Part shown: positions 45,695 to 54,281 of the stretch, in pieces
Layout of the letters: each line of letters begins with the position of its first letter
Numbering within the stretch: position 1 is the first letter of the stretch
Assembly (NCBI GenBank): GCA_035363115.1
Contig: DAOSEM010000003.1
Span: 124,001 to 188,000, forward strand
Origin: Syntrophales bacterium
GTDB taxonomy: Bacteria > Desulfobacterota > Syntrophia > Syntrophales > PHBD01
DNA: 64,000 bases
Direction of reading: 5' to 3'
Notes under the pieces: generated by a model
Told to the model about the DNA's origin: nothing
The model's input: only the letters and a program-made list of their open reading frames with translations
The model's database searches: none
Translations under genes and position numbers: made by a program

Positions 45695-47008
45695 GTGAGG
45701 CTTGACCTGTCCCGTCTCAGGCAGCGAATGGATTCCATCCAGCCCATCCGGGTCTACGGAAAGATCAGCGAGATCGTCGGCCTGGTCGTGGAGGGACACG
45801 GCCCCGCCGTCTCCATCGGCGAGGTCTGCACCATCCATTCCGGTCCGGACCAGGCTGTCCATGCCGAGGTGGTGGGATTCCGGCAGGGGAAGGTCCTTTT
45901 GATGCCGCTGGAGGGAATGCAGGGACTCAGCCCCGGCTGCCAGATCCAGTCGCTGGGCCGCAAGGCCTCCGTCTGGGTCGGCAGCAGCCTGCTGGGTCGC
46001 GTGATCGACGGCCTGGGCAACCCCATGGACGTGGGGGGGCCCATCGAGGGTACCGACTCCTATCCGCTCTATGCGGACCCCATCAACCCCCTCCTGCGGG
46101 GACGGATCCGGGAGCCCATGGATCTGGGCGTCCGGGTTGTCAACGGCCTGTTCACCTGCGGGAAGGGCCAGCGGCTCGGGATCTTCGCCGGATCGGGCGT
46201 GGGCAAGAGCGTCCTTCTGGGAATGATCGCCCGGAGCACCGAGGCGGACGTCAACGTAATCGGGCTGATCGGCGAGCGGGGGCGGGAAGTGCGCGAATTC
46301 CTGGAGAAGAACCTGGGCCGGGAAGGACTGGAACGGTCCGTCGTCGTGGTGGCGACCTCCGACCGGCATCCCCTGATCCGCATGCGGGCCGCCTCCCTGG
46401 CCACATCCATCGCCGAGTATTTCCGGGACCAGGGGAAAAACGTCCTGCTCATGATCGATTCCCTCACCCGGTATGCCATGGCTCAGCGGGAGATCGGGCT
46501 TTCGGTGGGCGAGCCGCCCGCCACGAAGGGATACACGCCCTCGGTGTTCAGCATGCTGCCCAAGCTCCTGGAGCGGTGCGGCCCCGTGGAGGGGAAAGGT
46601 TGCATCACCGGCCTGTACACGATCCTCGTGGAGGGGGACGATTTCAACGAGCCCGTCTCCGACGCGGCGCGCTCCATCCTGGACGGGCACATCACGCTCA
46701 CCAGGACCCTGGCGAGCCGCAACCATTATCCCGCGGTGGACGTTCTGCAGAGCATCAGCCGCGTGATGATCGACGTGACGGACGACCAGCATCGCAAGTG
46801 TGCCGGGGAGCTGCAGAACATCGTTGCGACCTATCGGAAGGCGGAGGACCTGATCAACATCGGGGCCTACGTGAAGGGCAGCAACCCGGAGATCGACCGC
46901 TCCATCGCCATGATCGACCGGGTCAACGCCTACCTGTGCCAGGGAATGGATGAAAAAATCGATTTTGCCCGGGCGCGGCACGAGCTTCTGACCCTGCTGG
47001 CAGCCTGA
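45695..47008 (+). CDS. fliI: Flagellum-specific ATPase FliI
   Basis: A 437-residue ATPase of the type III export apparatus. Walker A GSGVGKS at 166-172, GERGREVREFLE, Walker B VLLMIDSLTRYAMAQREIGL and the downstream GEPPATKGYTPSVF are all present. The GTG start at 45695 has a GGGAGGGGG ribosome-binding site. It drives chaperone and substrate release at the FlhA/FlhB gate. Confidence 0.97.
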   Translation: MRLDLSRLRQRMDSIQPIRVYGKISEIVGLVVEGHGPAVSIGEVCTIHSGPDQAVHAEVVGFRQGKVLLMPLEGMQGLSPGCQIQSLGRKASVWVGSSLLGRVIDGLGNPMDVGGPIEGTDSYPLYADPINPLLRGRIREPMDLGVRVVNGLFTCGKGQRLGIFAGSGVGKSVLLGMIARSTEADVNVIGLIGERGREVREFLEKNLGREGLERSVVVVATSDRHPLIRMRAASLATSIAEYFRDQGKNVLLMIDSLTRYAMAQREIGLSVGEPPATKGYTPSVFSMLPKLLERCGPVEGKGCITGLYTILVEGDDFNEPVSDAARSILDGHITLTRTLASRNHYPAVDVLQSISRVMIDVTDDQHRKCAGELQNIVATYRKAEDLINIGAYVKGSNPEIDRSIAMIDRVNAYLCQGMDEKIDFARARHELLTLLAA

Positions 47009-47012
47009 CGAC

Positions 47013-47453
47013 ATGACGCCGTTTCCGCTCCAGACCGTTCTCGATGTCCGCAAGCGCCAGGAAGAGCGCTCCCTGATGGAATTCGCGGAAGAGGTGCGGC
47101 GCCTGAAGGAGGAAAAAGAGCGGCTCGGCGGGCTGGAGAGACAGGTGGGCGAAGCCCTGGGCCGGCTCCGGGAGCTTCAGGAGAAGACGGTCGAGGTCAT
47201 GGAGATGGAGATGCACCTCGTTCATATCCGGAATTGCCGCCGCCTGGTCCGGGAGCAGCAATCCCTGGTGGAGCAGCAGGAAGACGAGGTGCAGGCAAGG
47301 CGGGATCGGCTTGTGGAGGCAATGAGGGAGCGGAAGGTCATGGAAGCCCTTCGGGACCGTCATGACTCCGAGCAGAAGAAGGAAGAGGAGACGCGTGAGC
47401 AGGCCGCCATGGATGAGCGGGCCGTCATCGGCTCCCGGAGGAAGAAAACATGA
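47013..47453 (+). CDS. fliJ: Flagellar export protein FliJ
   Basis: A 146-residue, highly charged coiled-coil protein beginning PFPLQTVLDVRKRQEE, the characteristic FliJ start. It forms the stalk inside the FliI ring. Placement between fliI and the motE-like gene, with an ATGA overlap at the 3' end, supports the call. Confidence 0.92.
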   Translation: MTPFPLQTVLDVRKRQEERSLMEFAEEVRRLKEEKERLGGLERQVGEALGRLRELQEKTVEVMEMEMHLVHIRNCRRLVREQQSLVEQQEDEVQARRDRLVEAMRERKVMEALRDRHDSEQKKEEETREQAAMDERAVIGSRRKKT

Positions 47454-48055
47454 GAAAAGCCTTTTGGATCCTGCAGATCCTCGTGGTTCTTGCCCTGGTC
47501 ATCAAACTGGCGGCCACGGGCGGCGCCCTGTCGAGCGCCGGGGCGACCGGATCGGAGCGGCCGGTCCTGGCCGGGGCTGGAACCTCGGCGGGACAGGGTG
47601 GATCCGCGAACCCGTCCGGGGTCAAGGACGTCCTGGATGATGAACTGCAGCGGGAACGGGACCTTGTCGCGGCACTGGACAAGCGGAAGGCGGAGCTGGA
47701 CAGGCGCGAGGCGCTGGTGCGTGCCGATGAGGACAGGCTCCTGGCCCTCAAAAAGGAGATCCTGGACAAGATGAACGCCCTGGGCGCCCTGGAGAAGCGG
47801 CTGGACGCGCGCCTGGAGGCGGAAAAGAACCAGGATGTGAAGCGGCTCAAGGACCTGGCGAAGGTCTACGACGCGACGGCCCCGGACAAGGCGGGGGCCA
47901 TGCTCGAGAAACTGGACACGAAGACCGCGGCGGCGATCACGATGTACATGAAGAAGGACAGGGCCGGCCTGGTGCTGAAGCATCTCAACGTCGACAAGGC
48001 CGTCCAGATCACGAAGGAAATCACCCATTCGACGCCGACCCAGCCGGAAAAATAG
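47450..48055 (+). CDS. MotE-family/MgtE-N-like flagellar protein
   Basis: A 201-residue protein: one membrane helix (about 5-22), a Gly/Ala-rich linker, a long coiled coil (about 60-135) and a C-terminal MgtE N-domain-like fold (VYDATAPDKAGAMLEKLD and ITMYMKKDRAGLVLKHLN, a FliG-middle-like repeat). Such proteins are annotated as MotE in alphaproteobacteria, where MotE is a chaperone for a periplasmic motility protein; here the role is inferred from position. It is the last gene before a strong terminator. Confidence 0.82.
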   Translation: MRKAFWILQILVVLALVIKLAATGGALSSAGATGSERPVLAGAGTSAGQGGSANPSGVKDVLDDELQRERDLVAALDKRKAELDRREALVRADEDRLLALKKEILDKMNALGALEKRLDARLEAEKNQDVKRLKDLAKVYDATAPDKAGAMLEKLDTKTAAAITMYMKKDRAGLVLKHLNVDKAVQITKEITHSTPTQPEK

Positions 48056-48082
48056 GGTCGTTTGTTCAGCAGTGCAACAGGA

Positions 48083-48113
48083 GGGGGGCAGGTTGAAACC
48101 TGCCCCCCTTTTT
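48083..48113 (+). terminator. Intrinsic terminator ending the flgB-motE operon
   Basis: Stem GGGGGGCAGGTT (48083-48094) pairs with AACCTGCCCCCC (48097-48108); with a realistic loop the usable stem is 10-11 bp. It is followed by TTTTT (48109-48113). It lies 27 bases after the motE-like stop codon and separates this operon from fliK. Confidence 0.9.
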
Positions 48114-48237
48114 CGTTCCTTCGACGGGATGTTTTTGCCTTTCCCAGGGCCGGAAAGTTTTTCCTTCCGGGTGCATCTTGCCAGGAGGCCATATTGTAAC
48201 ATAATGTAATTGCACATGTTTCGTTTGATGTGTGGGA

Positions 48238-48253
48238 TGGCACGGCCGTTGCA
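48238..48253 (+). promoter_or_regulatory. Consensus sigma-54 promoter of fliK
   Basis: TGGCAC-GGCCG-TTGCA matches TGGCAC-N5-TTGCW at every specified base. The start would be near 48264, twenty bases before the fliK ATG. It is the best sigma-54 site in the window. AT-rich sequence upstream (48193-48215) could help bending or activator-sigma contact. Confidence 0.88.
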
Positions 48254-48283
48254 ATCAGGAGTCGGCAAAGGAAACATGGAACG

Positions 48284-50131
48284 ATGACCCCAGCAGCGAC
48301 ACAGATGATGACATTCCCGATCGGCGAGACTCCCTTCTTCAGGGAAGGATCCATGCCGGCGGGCGCTCCCGTAAAATCTCCGGACGGCTTTACGGCTGTC
48401 GGGAAAGACCGGGCCTCGCGTCCGGCCGCATCCATGGAGCCTTCTTTCTCCCGCATTCTCGCCGAGCAGACGGCGGAGCCGAAACAGGCGGCCGATGGAG
48501 AAGAAAAGGCCGCGATCACCGGTCACGGCTATGCGGAGCCCGTCGTTCACGAAACGGAAGAAAACACCGGGAAGGCCTCCGACGGGGAAAAGACCGAATC
48601 CGTCCCAACGGATGCCCTTGCCCTTCTCCAGGCCCAGCCCGTCATCCCACCCGTTCCGCTCCCCGCCGGGCAGGCGGAGGAAATGGAACCAGGAATCGGG
48701 ACGACAGGGACGGTTCCCTTCACGGACTCCTCCAATTCTTCCGGACCGGATGCCACCGGGAAAATTTTTCCCGCTCCGCCGGTTGCCGGGGGAATGCCCG
48801 CCCCCGTCGAAATGGCAGGTCCCGGGACCATGACGGACGATCAGGCCGCAGCCGCAACCGTGGACCAGAGACCCCTCGACACCCTTTCCGGCCTGACCGG
48901 GATGGAGTCGGAGGAGGTCATGGAATCGGCCGCTCAAGGACCCGCGACGAAGAATTCCCATGCCGCCGGGTTGACGGCCCGGTTCTACAGCGACTCCGAC
49001 CTCCGGCCGGCTGAAGAGAACGTTCCGGCCGCGGGACCCGGAAAAGTTGAAAATCCTTCTGTTCCGAAGCACCACGCCGCCCGGGCGACCGGCCCGGTTG
49101 AAGGCGAGGAGGCAACGGAGATGTTCCGCTCCGCCGCGGTTGAAAAGGGCATGGCCCCCGCGGACGCAGATGCGGTCGCCGGGACGAAGGAAATGAATCG
49201 GCCCGCGCGGAACGATGCAAAGATGAATGAAGGACAGCCGGCCGGCTCCCCCTCCCGCGTGGCGGGAGACGGGCTGGAGAGCGCTGAATCCGCTGCCGCC
49301 CCGGCAGGCCGGCGTACGGCCGGTCCGGTCGGATCCCAGGCGGCTGCAAGCACCGGCGTTGTGAAAGACGGAGTCCGGACGAAGGGCATCTCTTCCTCCG
49401 GCCCCTTCGATGTGCGCCGGACGGAATCAGACTCTGCCCAGGCGGCTGCAAAAGGACAGAAAAGCAGGCTGATGGACGCCTCCCAGGCGAAACAGTCCAC
49501 CCCGGACTCCCCGTCCCCGGTGTTCCGGGAAACGGCGGAGCAGGTTTCACCATCGGGCGTCGAGAAGGCAGTCACCGGTAACTCCGGGGAAGCGCAGGGA
49601 GCCCTGGCGGCCGCGAAGCCTCCGTCCTCCTCCGCGGGATCCTTTTCGGAGGCCCTTCGCGATCCGTCCGCGGCTGTCCCGAGACAGGCCCACGAAGCCT
49701 GGGCGGCGGCTGCCGAGAAACATGGAACCGACGGGGGACGGGTTCGTATCATTCTCTCGCCGGACCACCTCGGGACTCTGGACATGGACGTGAGGGTCCG
49801 GAGGGAAGCCGTGGAGATCATGATGTCGGTCCAGCGGGAGGAGTCGCTTCACACCCTGCGGGGACACGCCTCGGATCTCAAGGCGGCGCTCTCCGACCAG
49901 GGACTCCGGGTGGAGTCGCTTTCCCTGCAGACCTCGGGTCGGGACCTCCAGTCGAACGGCGGGTCTTCCGGGGGATACGGCGGGCTCTACGACGGCCGGA
50001 ACACGAATGAGTCGGGCGGCCATGGGTCAGGGACCGGCCGGCAGCACGGAGAATCCGGAGCCGCGGCTCCTCAGGCCGCCGGGACGGCTTCACGGAAGAT
50101 CGCCACGGACGGCATCAGCATCTTTGCCTGA
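48284..50131 (+). CDS. fliK: Flagellar hook-length control protein FliK
   Basis: A 615-residue FliK. The first 430 or so residues are low-complexity, Ala/Gly/Pro/Ser-rich and unstructured-looking, as expected of the molecular ruler. The C-terminal Flg_hook domain (about 470-560) contains ILSPDHLGTLDMDVRVR and LKAALSDQGLRVESLSLQ, which switches export specificity. The ATG at 48284 follows the promoter; an in-frame extension upstream overlaps the promoter and is rejected. Flanked by flgD and flgE. Confidence 0.92.
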   Translation: MTPAATQMMTFPIGETPFFREGSMPAGAPVKSPDGFTAVGKDRASRPAASMEPSFSRILAEQTAEPKQAADGEEKAAITGHGYAEPVVHETEENTGKASDGEKTESVPTDALALLQAQPVIPPVPLPAGQAEEMEPGIGTTGTVPFTDSSNSSGPDATGKIFPAPPVAGGMPAPVEMAGPGTMTDDQAAAATVDQRPLDTLSGLTGMESEEVMESAAQGPATKNSHAAGLTARFYSDSDLRPAEENVPAAGPGKVENPSVPKHHAARATGPVEGEEATEMFRSAAVEKGMAPADADAVAGTKEMNRPARNDAKMNEGQPAGSPSRVAGDGLESAESAAAPAGRRTAGPVGSQAAASTGVVKDGVRTKGISSSGPFDVRRTESDSAQAAAKGQKSRLMDASQAKQSTPDSPSPVFRETAEQVSPSGVEKAVTGNSGEAQGALAAAKPPSSSAGSFSEALRDPSAAVPRQAHEAWAAAAEKHGTDGGRVRIILSPDHLGTLDMDVRVRREAVEIMMSVQREESLHTLRGHASDLKAALSDQGLRVESLSLQTSGRDLQSNGGSSGGYGGLYDGRNTNESGGHGSGTGRQHGESGAAAPQAAGTASRKIATDGISIFA

Positions 50132-50164
50132 ACGGATACAAACCATACACGAGAGGGAGACACC

Positions 50165-50554
50165 ATGAGCGTAACGGGCGTTAACGGAACCGGAACCAGC
50201 GCATCGACCACGTCGACCACGTCGACGTCGAGCCTGGGGAAGGAGGCGTTCCTCCAGATGCTGGTAGCCCAGCTGAAGTACCAGGATCCCATGAACCCGG
50301 CGGACGGAACGGAATTCGCGTCGCAGCTCGCCCAGTTTTCCAGCCTGGAGCAGCTCACCAACCTGAACAAAGGCATCGAGAGCCTGGCCATGGACACCAA
50401 CAGCCTGCAGGCGGTCAATCTCATCGGAAAGACCGTTGTGACGGACAGCCTGTCGGGGACGGTGACGGCGGTGAGTTTCCAGGACGGCTCCGTTTCCCTG
50501 ACCCTGGACAATGGAGAAGAAGTGGCCTTCAGCGACGTGACCTCCGTCTCGTAG
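50165..50554 (+). CDS. flgD: Short flagellar hook-capping protein FlgD
   Basis: A 129-residue FlgD. The conserved N-terminal segment LGKEAFLQMLVAQLKYQDPMNPADGTEFASQLAQFSS is complete, preceded by a Ser/Thr-rich stretch. It stops after a short beta region (about 75-129), so the FLN/tudor-like head domain of longer FlgD proteins (about 220 residues) is absent. Short FlgD forms exist in several lineages. It caps the growing hook, whose subunit gene follows 48 bases later. Confidence 0.92.
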   Translation: MSVTGVNGTGTSASTTSTTSTSSLGKEAFLQMLVAQLKYQDPMNPADGTEFASQLAQFSSLEQLTNLNKGIESLAMDTNSLQAVNLIGKTVVTDSLSGTVTAVSFQDGSVSLTLDNGEEVAFSDVTSVS

Positions 50555-50602
50555 AAGAAGGACAATTTTCAACCCTATAGAATACCTGAAGGAGGTTTTA
50601 TC

Positions 50603-51820
50603 ATGTCGAGTTCATTATGGATCGGGGCCACCGGGATGACGGCCGTGGACAAGCAGCTGGACGTCATCGGCAACAACCTGGCCAATTCCAGCACCGTTGG
50701 ATACAAGTCAAGCGGCACCCAGTTTTCCAGCATGCTGAGCCAGACCCTCTCGGGCGGCTCCGGCAACATGCAGGTCGGCCAGGGGGTGAGCGTGTCGGCG
50801 ATCTCCACTGATTTCAGCCAGGGGTCCTTCCAGAACACCTCCAGCGTCACCGATATGGCGATCGACGGCGAGGGGCTCTTCATCACCCGGGATACCGACA
50901 GCGGCCTGACGTATTATACCCGGAACGGCGCCTTCACCATCGACGAGGACGGCTACCTGGTGAATTCCAACAGCTACCGGGTCCAGGGCAACATGTTCAC
51001 CAGCGGGGCGGAGATCTACAACCTGGGGGACATCAACCTCGAGGGCATCCAGTCGCAGCCGGTGACGACCACGTCCGTCCAGGTCGGCGCCAACCTCAAT
51101 GCCCAGGCGGCGACGGGCGACGTCTTCAGCGTCAGCCAGACGGTCTACGGCAACGACGGTGCGGAATACACCATGTCCATCAACTACACGAAGACGGCCA
51201 ACCCCCGGGAGTGGAGCATTGCCGGCACCCTGGAGGACGTGAACGGAAACATCACCAACGCCGCCGCCATCGCGACGCTGGTCACCTTCAATGCGAGCGG
51301 CGTCGTGCAGACGCCCGCTGCGAACGTCGACTTCACCTTTGCCGGCGCGAACATCGGCACCGGCGGGGTCATCAGCTGGGACGTGACGACGGCGGGCGTC
51401 GCAAAGCTCACCGGGTACGCCAGCGACTCGGCCGTCTCGAGCGTCAAGGCCAACGGGTACCCGGCGGGCTCCCTCAACAGCATCTCCATCGGGGCGGACG
51501 GCGTGATCACAGGGGCCTTCAGCAACGGCCAGACCCAGAAGCTGGCCCGGGTCATGCTGGCGGACTTCGCGAACTACGGCGGCCTGAGCAAGGTCGGCAC
51601 CTACTTCGTGGAGACCGACAAGTCCGGGGCGCCGCTGATCAACAATCCCGGGGCCGGGAGCCTCGGGAACATCCAGGCGAGCTCCCTGGAGGTGTCCAAC
51701 ACCGACGTGGCCGCCGAGTTCATCAACATGATCACGGCCCAGCGGGCCTACCAGGCCTGCGCCAAGGTCGTCACCACCGCCAACGACCTCCTGACGGTCC
51801 TCATGAACATCAAGCAGTAA
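50603..51820 (+). CDS. flgE: Flagellar hook protein FlgE
   Basis: A 405-residue hook subunit. The N-terminal rod/hook motif LDVIGNNLANSSTVGYKSS and the C-terminal VSNTDVAAEFINMITAQRAYQACAKVV are both present, with a variable Gly/Asn/Thr-rich middle. Complete. GAAGGAGG upstream gives a strong ribosome-binding site, matching the high expression expected for the hook. A long hairpin follows its stop codon. Confidence 0.96.
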   Translation: MSSSLWIGATGMTAVDKQLDVIGNNLANSSTVGYKSSGTQFSSMLSQTLSGGSGNMQVGQGVSVSAISTDFSQGSFQNTSSVTDMAIDGEGLFITRDTDSGLTYYTRNGAFTIDEDGYLVNSNSYRVQGNMFTSGAEIYNLGDINLEGIQSQPVTTTSVQVGANLNAQAATGDVFSVSQTVYGNDGAEYTMSINYTKTANPREWSIAGTLEDVNGNITNAAAIATLVTFNASGVVQTPAANVDFTFAGANIGTGGVISWDVTTAGVAKLTGYASDSAVSSVKANGYPAGSLNSISIGADGVITGAFSNGQTQKLARVMLADFANYGGLSKVGTYFVETDKSGAPLINNPGAGSLGNIQASSLEVSNTDVAAEFINMITAQRAYQACAKVVTTANDLLTVLMNIKQ

Positions 51821-51825
51821 GAACC

Positions 51826-51865
51826 ATTCTCCCCGGGGCCGGGAACCGCCGGTCCCGGGGAGAAT
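51826..51865. terminator. Long hairpin after flgE
   Basis: A perfect 12-bp stem ATTCTCCCCGGG (51826-51837) with CCCGGGGAGAAT (51854-51865), extended by four more base pairs after one mismatch. No T-run follows (CGATGTC), so it is a probable but not ideal terminator or mRNA-stabilising element for flgE. From 51866 to 51981 there is no supported gene. Confidence 0.55.
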
Positions 51866-51981
51866 CGATGTCAAGACCTTGACGGTCTGCCGGCCGCAGC
51901 CGCCGCCACCGTCATTCCCCGATCCATCCTTTTCTCGATTCCATCGACTTCCCGCCGGATTCCGCCACGGTTTCCCGCCAT

Positions 51982-51997
51982 TGGTACATGGCTTGCT
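51982..51997 (+). promoter_or_regulatory. Sigma-54-type promoter of the second motA operon
   Basis: TGGTAC-ATGGC-TTGCT, a single mismatch (C to T at position 4) from TGGCAC-N5-TTGCW, exact spacing. The start would be near 52008, 49 bases before the GTG at 52057. It also argues against a GTG at 52021, which has no ribosome-binding site. Confidence 0.78.
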
Positions 51998-52056
51998 TAA
52001 AGTCCTGCATATGACGCCGGGTGCGGCATCAATCGTGGACTTCGGGTAGGCAGCCT

Positions 52057-52824
52057 GTGGATTTTGCAACCATCATCGGCATTATCGGCGCGTTCGGCCT
52101 GGTCATCCTGGCGATGGCCGCCGGCGGCGGGGTTACGTGGTTTCTTGACGGTCCCTCCGCCATGATCGTTCTCGGCGGCACCTTCGGCGCCGCGCTGATC
52201 CACTACCGGATGTCGGACATGCTCGGGGTTTTCCGGGTCATGAAGAACGCCTTTTTCCGGCGGAACGCCCGGCCGCCGGAGATGATCCGGCTGATCGTGG
52301 AGATGTCGCGCACCGCCAGGCGGGACGGACTCCTGTCCCTGGAGAGCGTGGTTACCCGCCAGCGGGACCCTTTCCTGACGAAGGCGGTCCGCCTGATGGT
52401 GGACGGCCTCGAACCGGAGAAGGTCTCCGGCATCCTGGAGACGGAGCTGGACTGGCTGGCGGAGCGGCACCGGAAGGGGGCGGAGATCATGACCAGCATG
52501 GGCCAGTTCGCACCGGCCATGGGCATGATGGGGACGCTCATCGGGCTGGTGCAGATGCTCATGAAGATGAACGATCCCTCCGCCATCGGCCCGTCCATGG
52601 CGATTGCGCTCGTAACGACGTTTTACGGCCTCATCCTCGCCAACCTGGTCTTCCTGCCCATCGCGGGAAAGCTCCGGACGAGAAGCGGCGAGGAGATGCT
52701 GGTGAAGCAGCTGATCATACAAGGCGTTCACGCCATCCAGTCGGGGGACAATCCGCGGATTGTCGAACAGAAGCTGCATGCCTTCATCGCCCCCCGGGAA
52801 CGGAGATCCCGCTACGATGAGTAG
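52057..52824 (+). CDS. motA: Second MotA/PomA-type stator protein
   Basis: A 255-residue stator subunit of the shorter PomA-like class: DFATIIGIIGAFGLVILAM (segment 1), AMIVLGGTFGAALIHY (segment 2), then GQFAPAMGMMGTLIGLVQMLMKMNDPSAIGPSMAIALVTTFYGLILAN (segments 3 and 4). The loop between segments 2 and 3 carries charged residues. The GTG at 52057 has GGTAGG six bases upstream. It differs clearly from the MotA at 34836. It overlaps the first of two motB-like genes by eight bases. Confidence 0.92.
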   Translation: MDFATIIGIIGAFGLVILAMAAGGGVTWFLDGPSAMIVLGGTFGAALIHYRMSDMLGVFRVMKNAFFRRNARPPEMIRLIVEMSRTARRDGLLSLESVVTRQRDPFLTKAVRLMVDGLEPEKVSGILETELDWLAERHRKGAEIMTSMGQFAPAMGMMGTLIGLVQMLMKMNDPSAIGPSMAIALVTTFYGLILANLVFLPIAGKLRTRSGEEMLVKQLIIQGVHAIQSGDNPRIVEQKLHAFIAPRERRSRYDE

Positions 52825-53509
52825 GAACGGACAGAGGCAGTCGAATCCCGCGGAATCACCGGTGGCGGTCTGGCAGGCCTCCTATGCGTCCCTGGCCATG
52901 ATCCTGGTGGTCTTCTTCGTCATGCTGGTCTCCTATTCCCAGATCTCCGGGCGGTCGGCGGTGCAGATCCGGGCCGCCCTGGGGGGAAAGGTCGACCTCA
53001 CCGCCGGGACGGACAGACCCGGAATCCCGGCAGCCCCGACGATCACGGGAGAGCAGCGCGCCGCCGAGGCGAAGCTCCTTGCGGAGACGGGGGGCGTCCT
53101 GCGGGGCGCCCTGGAAAACGCAAACCTCAGCCGCAGCGCCGTCCTGGAAAGGACCCGCTCGGGATGGAGAATGGTCCTGGACATGGATGTCCTCTTCACG
53201 GAGGGGCGGGAGACAATCCGGGAACCGGTGCATCCCTTCCTCCGGGAGGTCGGGAAGGCCGCGGCGAAGGGAAACCTGGCCGTCCGCATCGAGGCATTCG
53301 GCTCCGCATCCGGAACCGGCGACGCCTCCACTTCCTGGGCGACGCCCGCCCTGCGGGCCGCAAGCCTGGCCGAGTATCTGGAGAAGGACGGAGTCCGCGT
53401 TCCCCTGTCCATCCGGGGGAGCCGGGCGGCGAGGACCGCCGCGGGATCTTCCGCGGATTCCCGGGAAGAGATGGTCGTTGCCCTTGTCCTGCCGGAGGCG
53501 GAGAGATGA
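52817..53509 (+). CDS. MotB-like protein lacking the ion-conducting Asp
   Basis: A 230-residue protein with MotB layout: a short basic N-terminus, one membrane helix (VWQASYASLAMILVVFFVML) and a periplasmic region (about 60-230). Aligning the FF pair of the helix with the other two MotB proteins here puts Ser25 where they have the essential Asp. The OmpA-like domain is also degenerate (RIEAFGSASG in place of VEGHTD; SWATPALRAASLAEYL in place of NWELSxxRA). It may be a non-conducting stator partner. ATG at 52817 lies within the motA end; an ATGA overlap joins it to the next gene. Confidence 0.85.
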   Translation: MSRNGQRQSNPAESPVAVWQASYASLAMILVVFFVMLVSYSQISGRSAVQIRAALGGKVDLTAGTDRPGIPAAPTITGEQRAAEAKLLAETGGVLRGALENANLSRSAVLERTRSGWRMVLDMDVLFTEGRETIREPVHPFLREVGKAAAKGNLAVRIEAFGSASGTGDASTSWATPALRAASLAEYLEKDGVRVPLSIRGSRAARTAAGSSADSREEMVVALVLPEAER

Positions 53510-54222
53510 CGGGGACGGGGCGAAGGCAGCCGGAGCGGGATGACTCCGGGAAGCAGGCCAGCTGGATGCTGACGTTCAACGATCTCATGACGCTGCTTCT
53601 GACGTTTTTTATCCTGCTCCTGGCGTTCTCGACGCTGCAGCCCCAGAAGGCGTCGCAGGCGGCCGCGTCGGCCGTGACGGCCCTCGGGGCGGAGCGGATG
53701 GGCGGAAACGCCCTGGAATGGTTCGTCCGGCCCTATGTGGACCGCGAGATCGAGGCACAAAAATCCCGGAAAGGGGCCACCCGTCCCGGCGACATCGTGC
53801 GGGAGCGGCAGGCCGTGGTCGCGTCGGCCCTGGCGGCGCTCCCGGGGGCACGGCTCGATGCCGCAGCCGGGGGATTCACCGTGCACCTGCCCTCACCCGG
53901 CCTGCTCGAGGGGGAATCCCTGAAGCCGGGGCCGGCCCTGAAGGCGGTCCTCGACCGGCTGGCGGCCGTGTCGCGGAGCGGCGGCGCGAGGGTGGTCGTG
54001 ACGGCCGGGGGGGAGATTCGCGGGCCGGGGCAATCCGGCGGGGAACGCCGCAGACAGTCGATTCTCCGGTCCGATGCGGTGGCCCGCTACCTGTATGAAG
54101 CGGGAGGAATCCCGATGGAGCGGATCTCCATCGCCTGGGCCGGGACGCCCGGCGGGGAGACGGACCGGCGACCGGACCCGGCCGCCGGGGCAATCCGGCT
54201 GGCCGTCGCTTTTCCCGGATAG
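53506..54222 (+). CDS. motB: Second MotB-type stator protein with intact Asp
   Basis: A 238-residue MotB-like protein. The membrane helix SWMLTFNDLMTLLLTFFILLLAF contains Asp26 at the conserved position, so it can support ion flow. The periplasmic region (about 55-238) is only weakly OmpA-like (RVVVTAGGEIRG, then RRRQSILRSDAVARYL, resembling the SxxRAxxVxxYL helix). ATG at 53506 overlaps the previous stop codon as ATGA. It belongs with MotA-2 and the Asp-less MotB-like protein in one translationally coupled unit. Confidence 0.88.
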   Translation: MTGTGRRQPERDDSGKQASWMLTFNDLMTLLLTFFILLLAFSTLQPQKASQAAASAVTALGAERMGGNALEWFVRPYVDREIEAQKSRKGATRPGDIVRERQAVVASALAALPGARLDAAAGGFTVHLPSPGLLEGESLKPGPALKAVLDRLAAVSRSGGARVVVTAGGEIRGPGQSGGERRRQSILRSDAVARYLYEAGGIPMERISIAWAGTPGGETDRRPDPAAGAIRLAVAFPG

Positions 54223-54281
54223 ACGGGCTTTCACGAGGCGGGGCAGGAAAAGGAATAATAAAGAGCGCGTCTGGAGGACTC

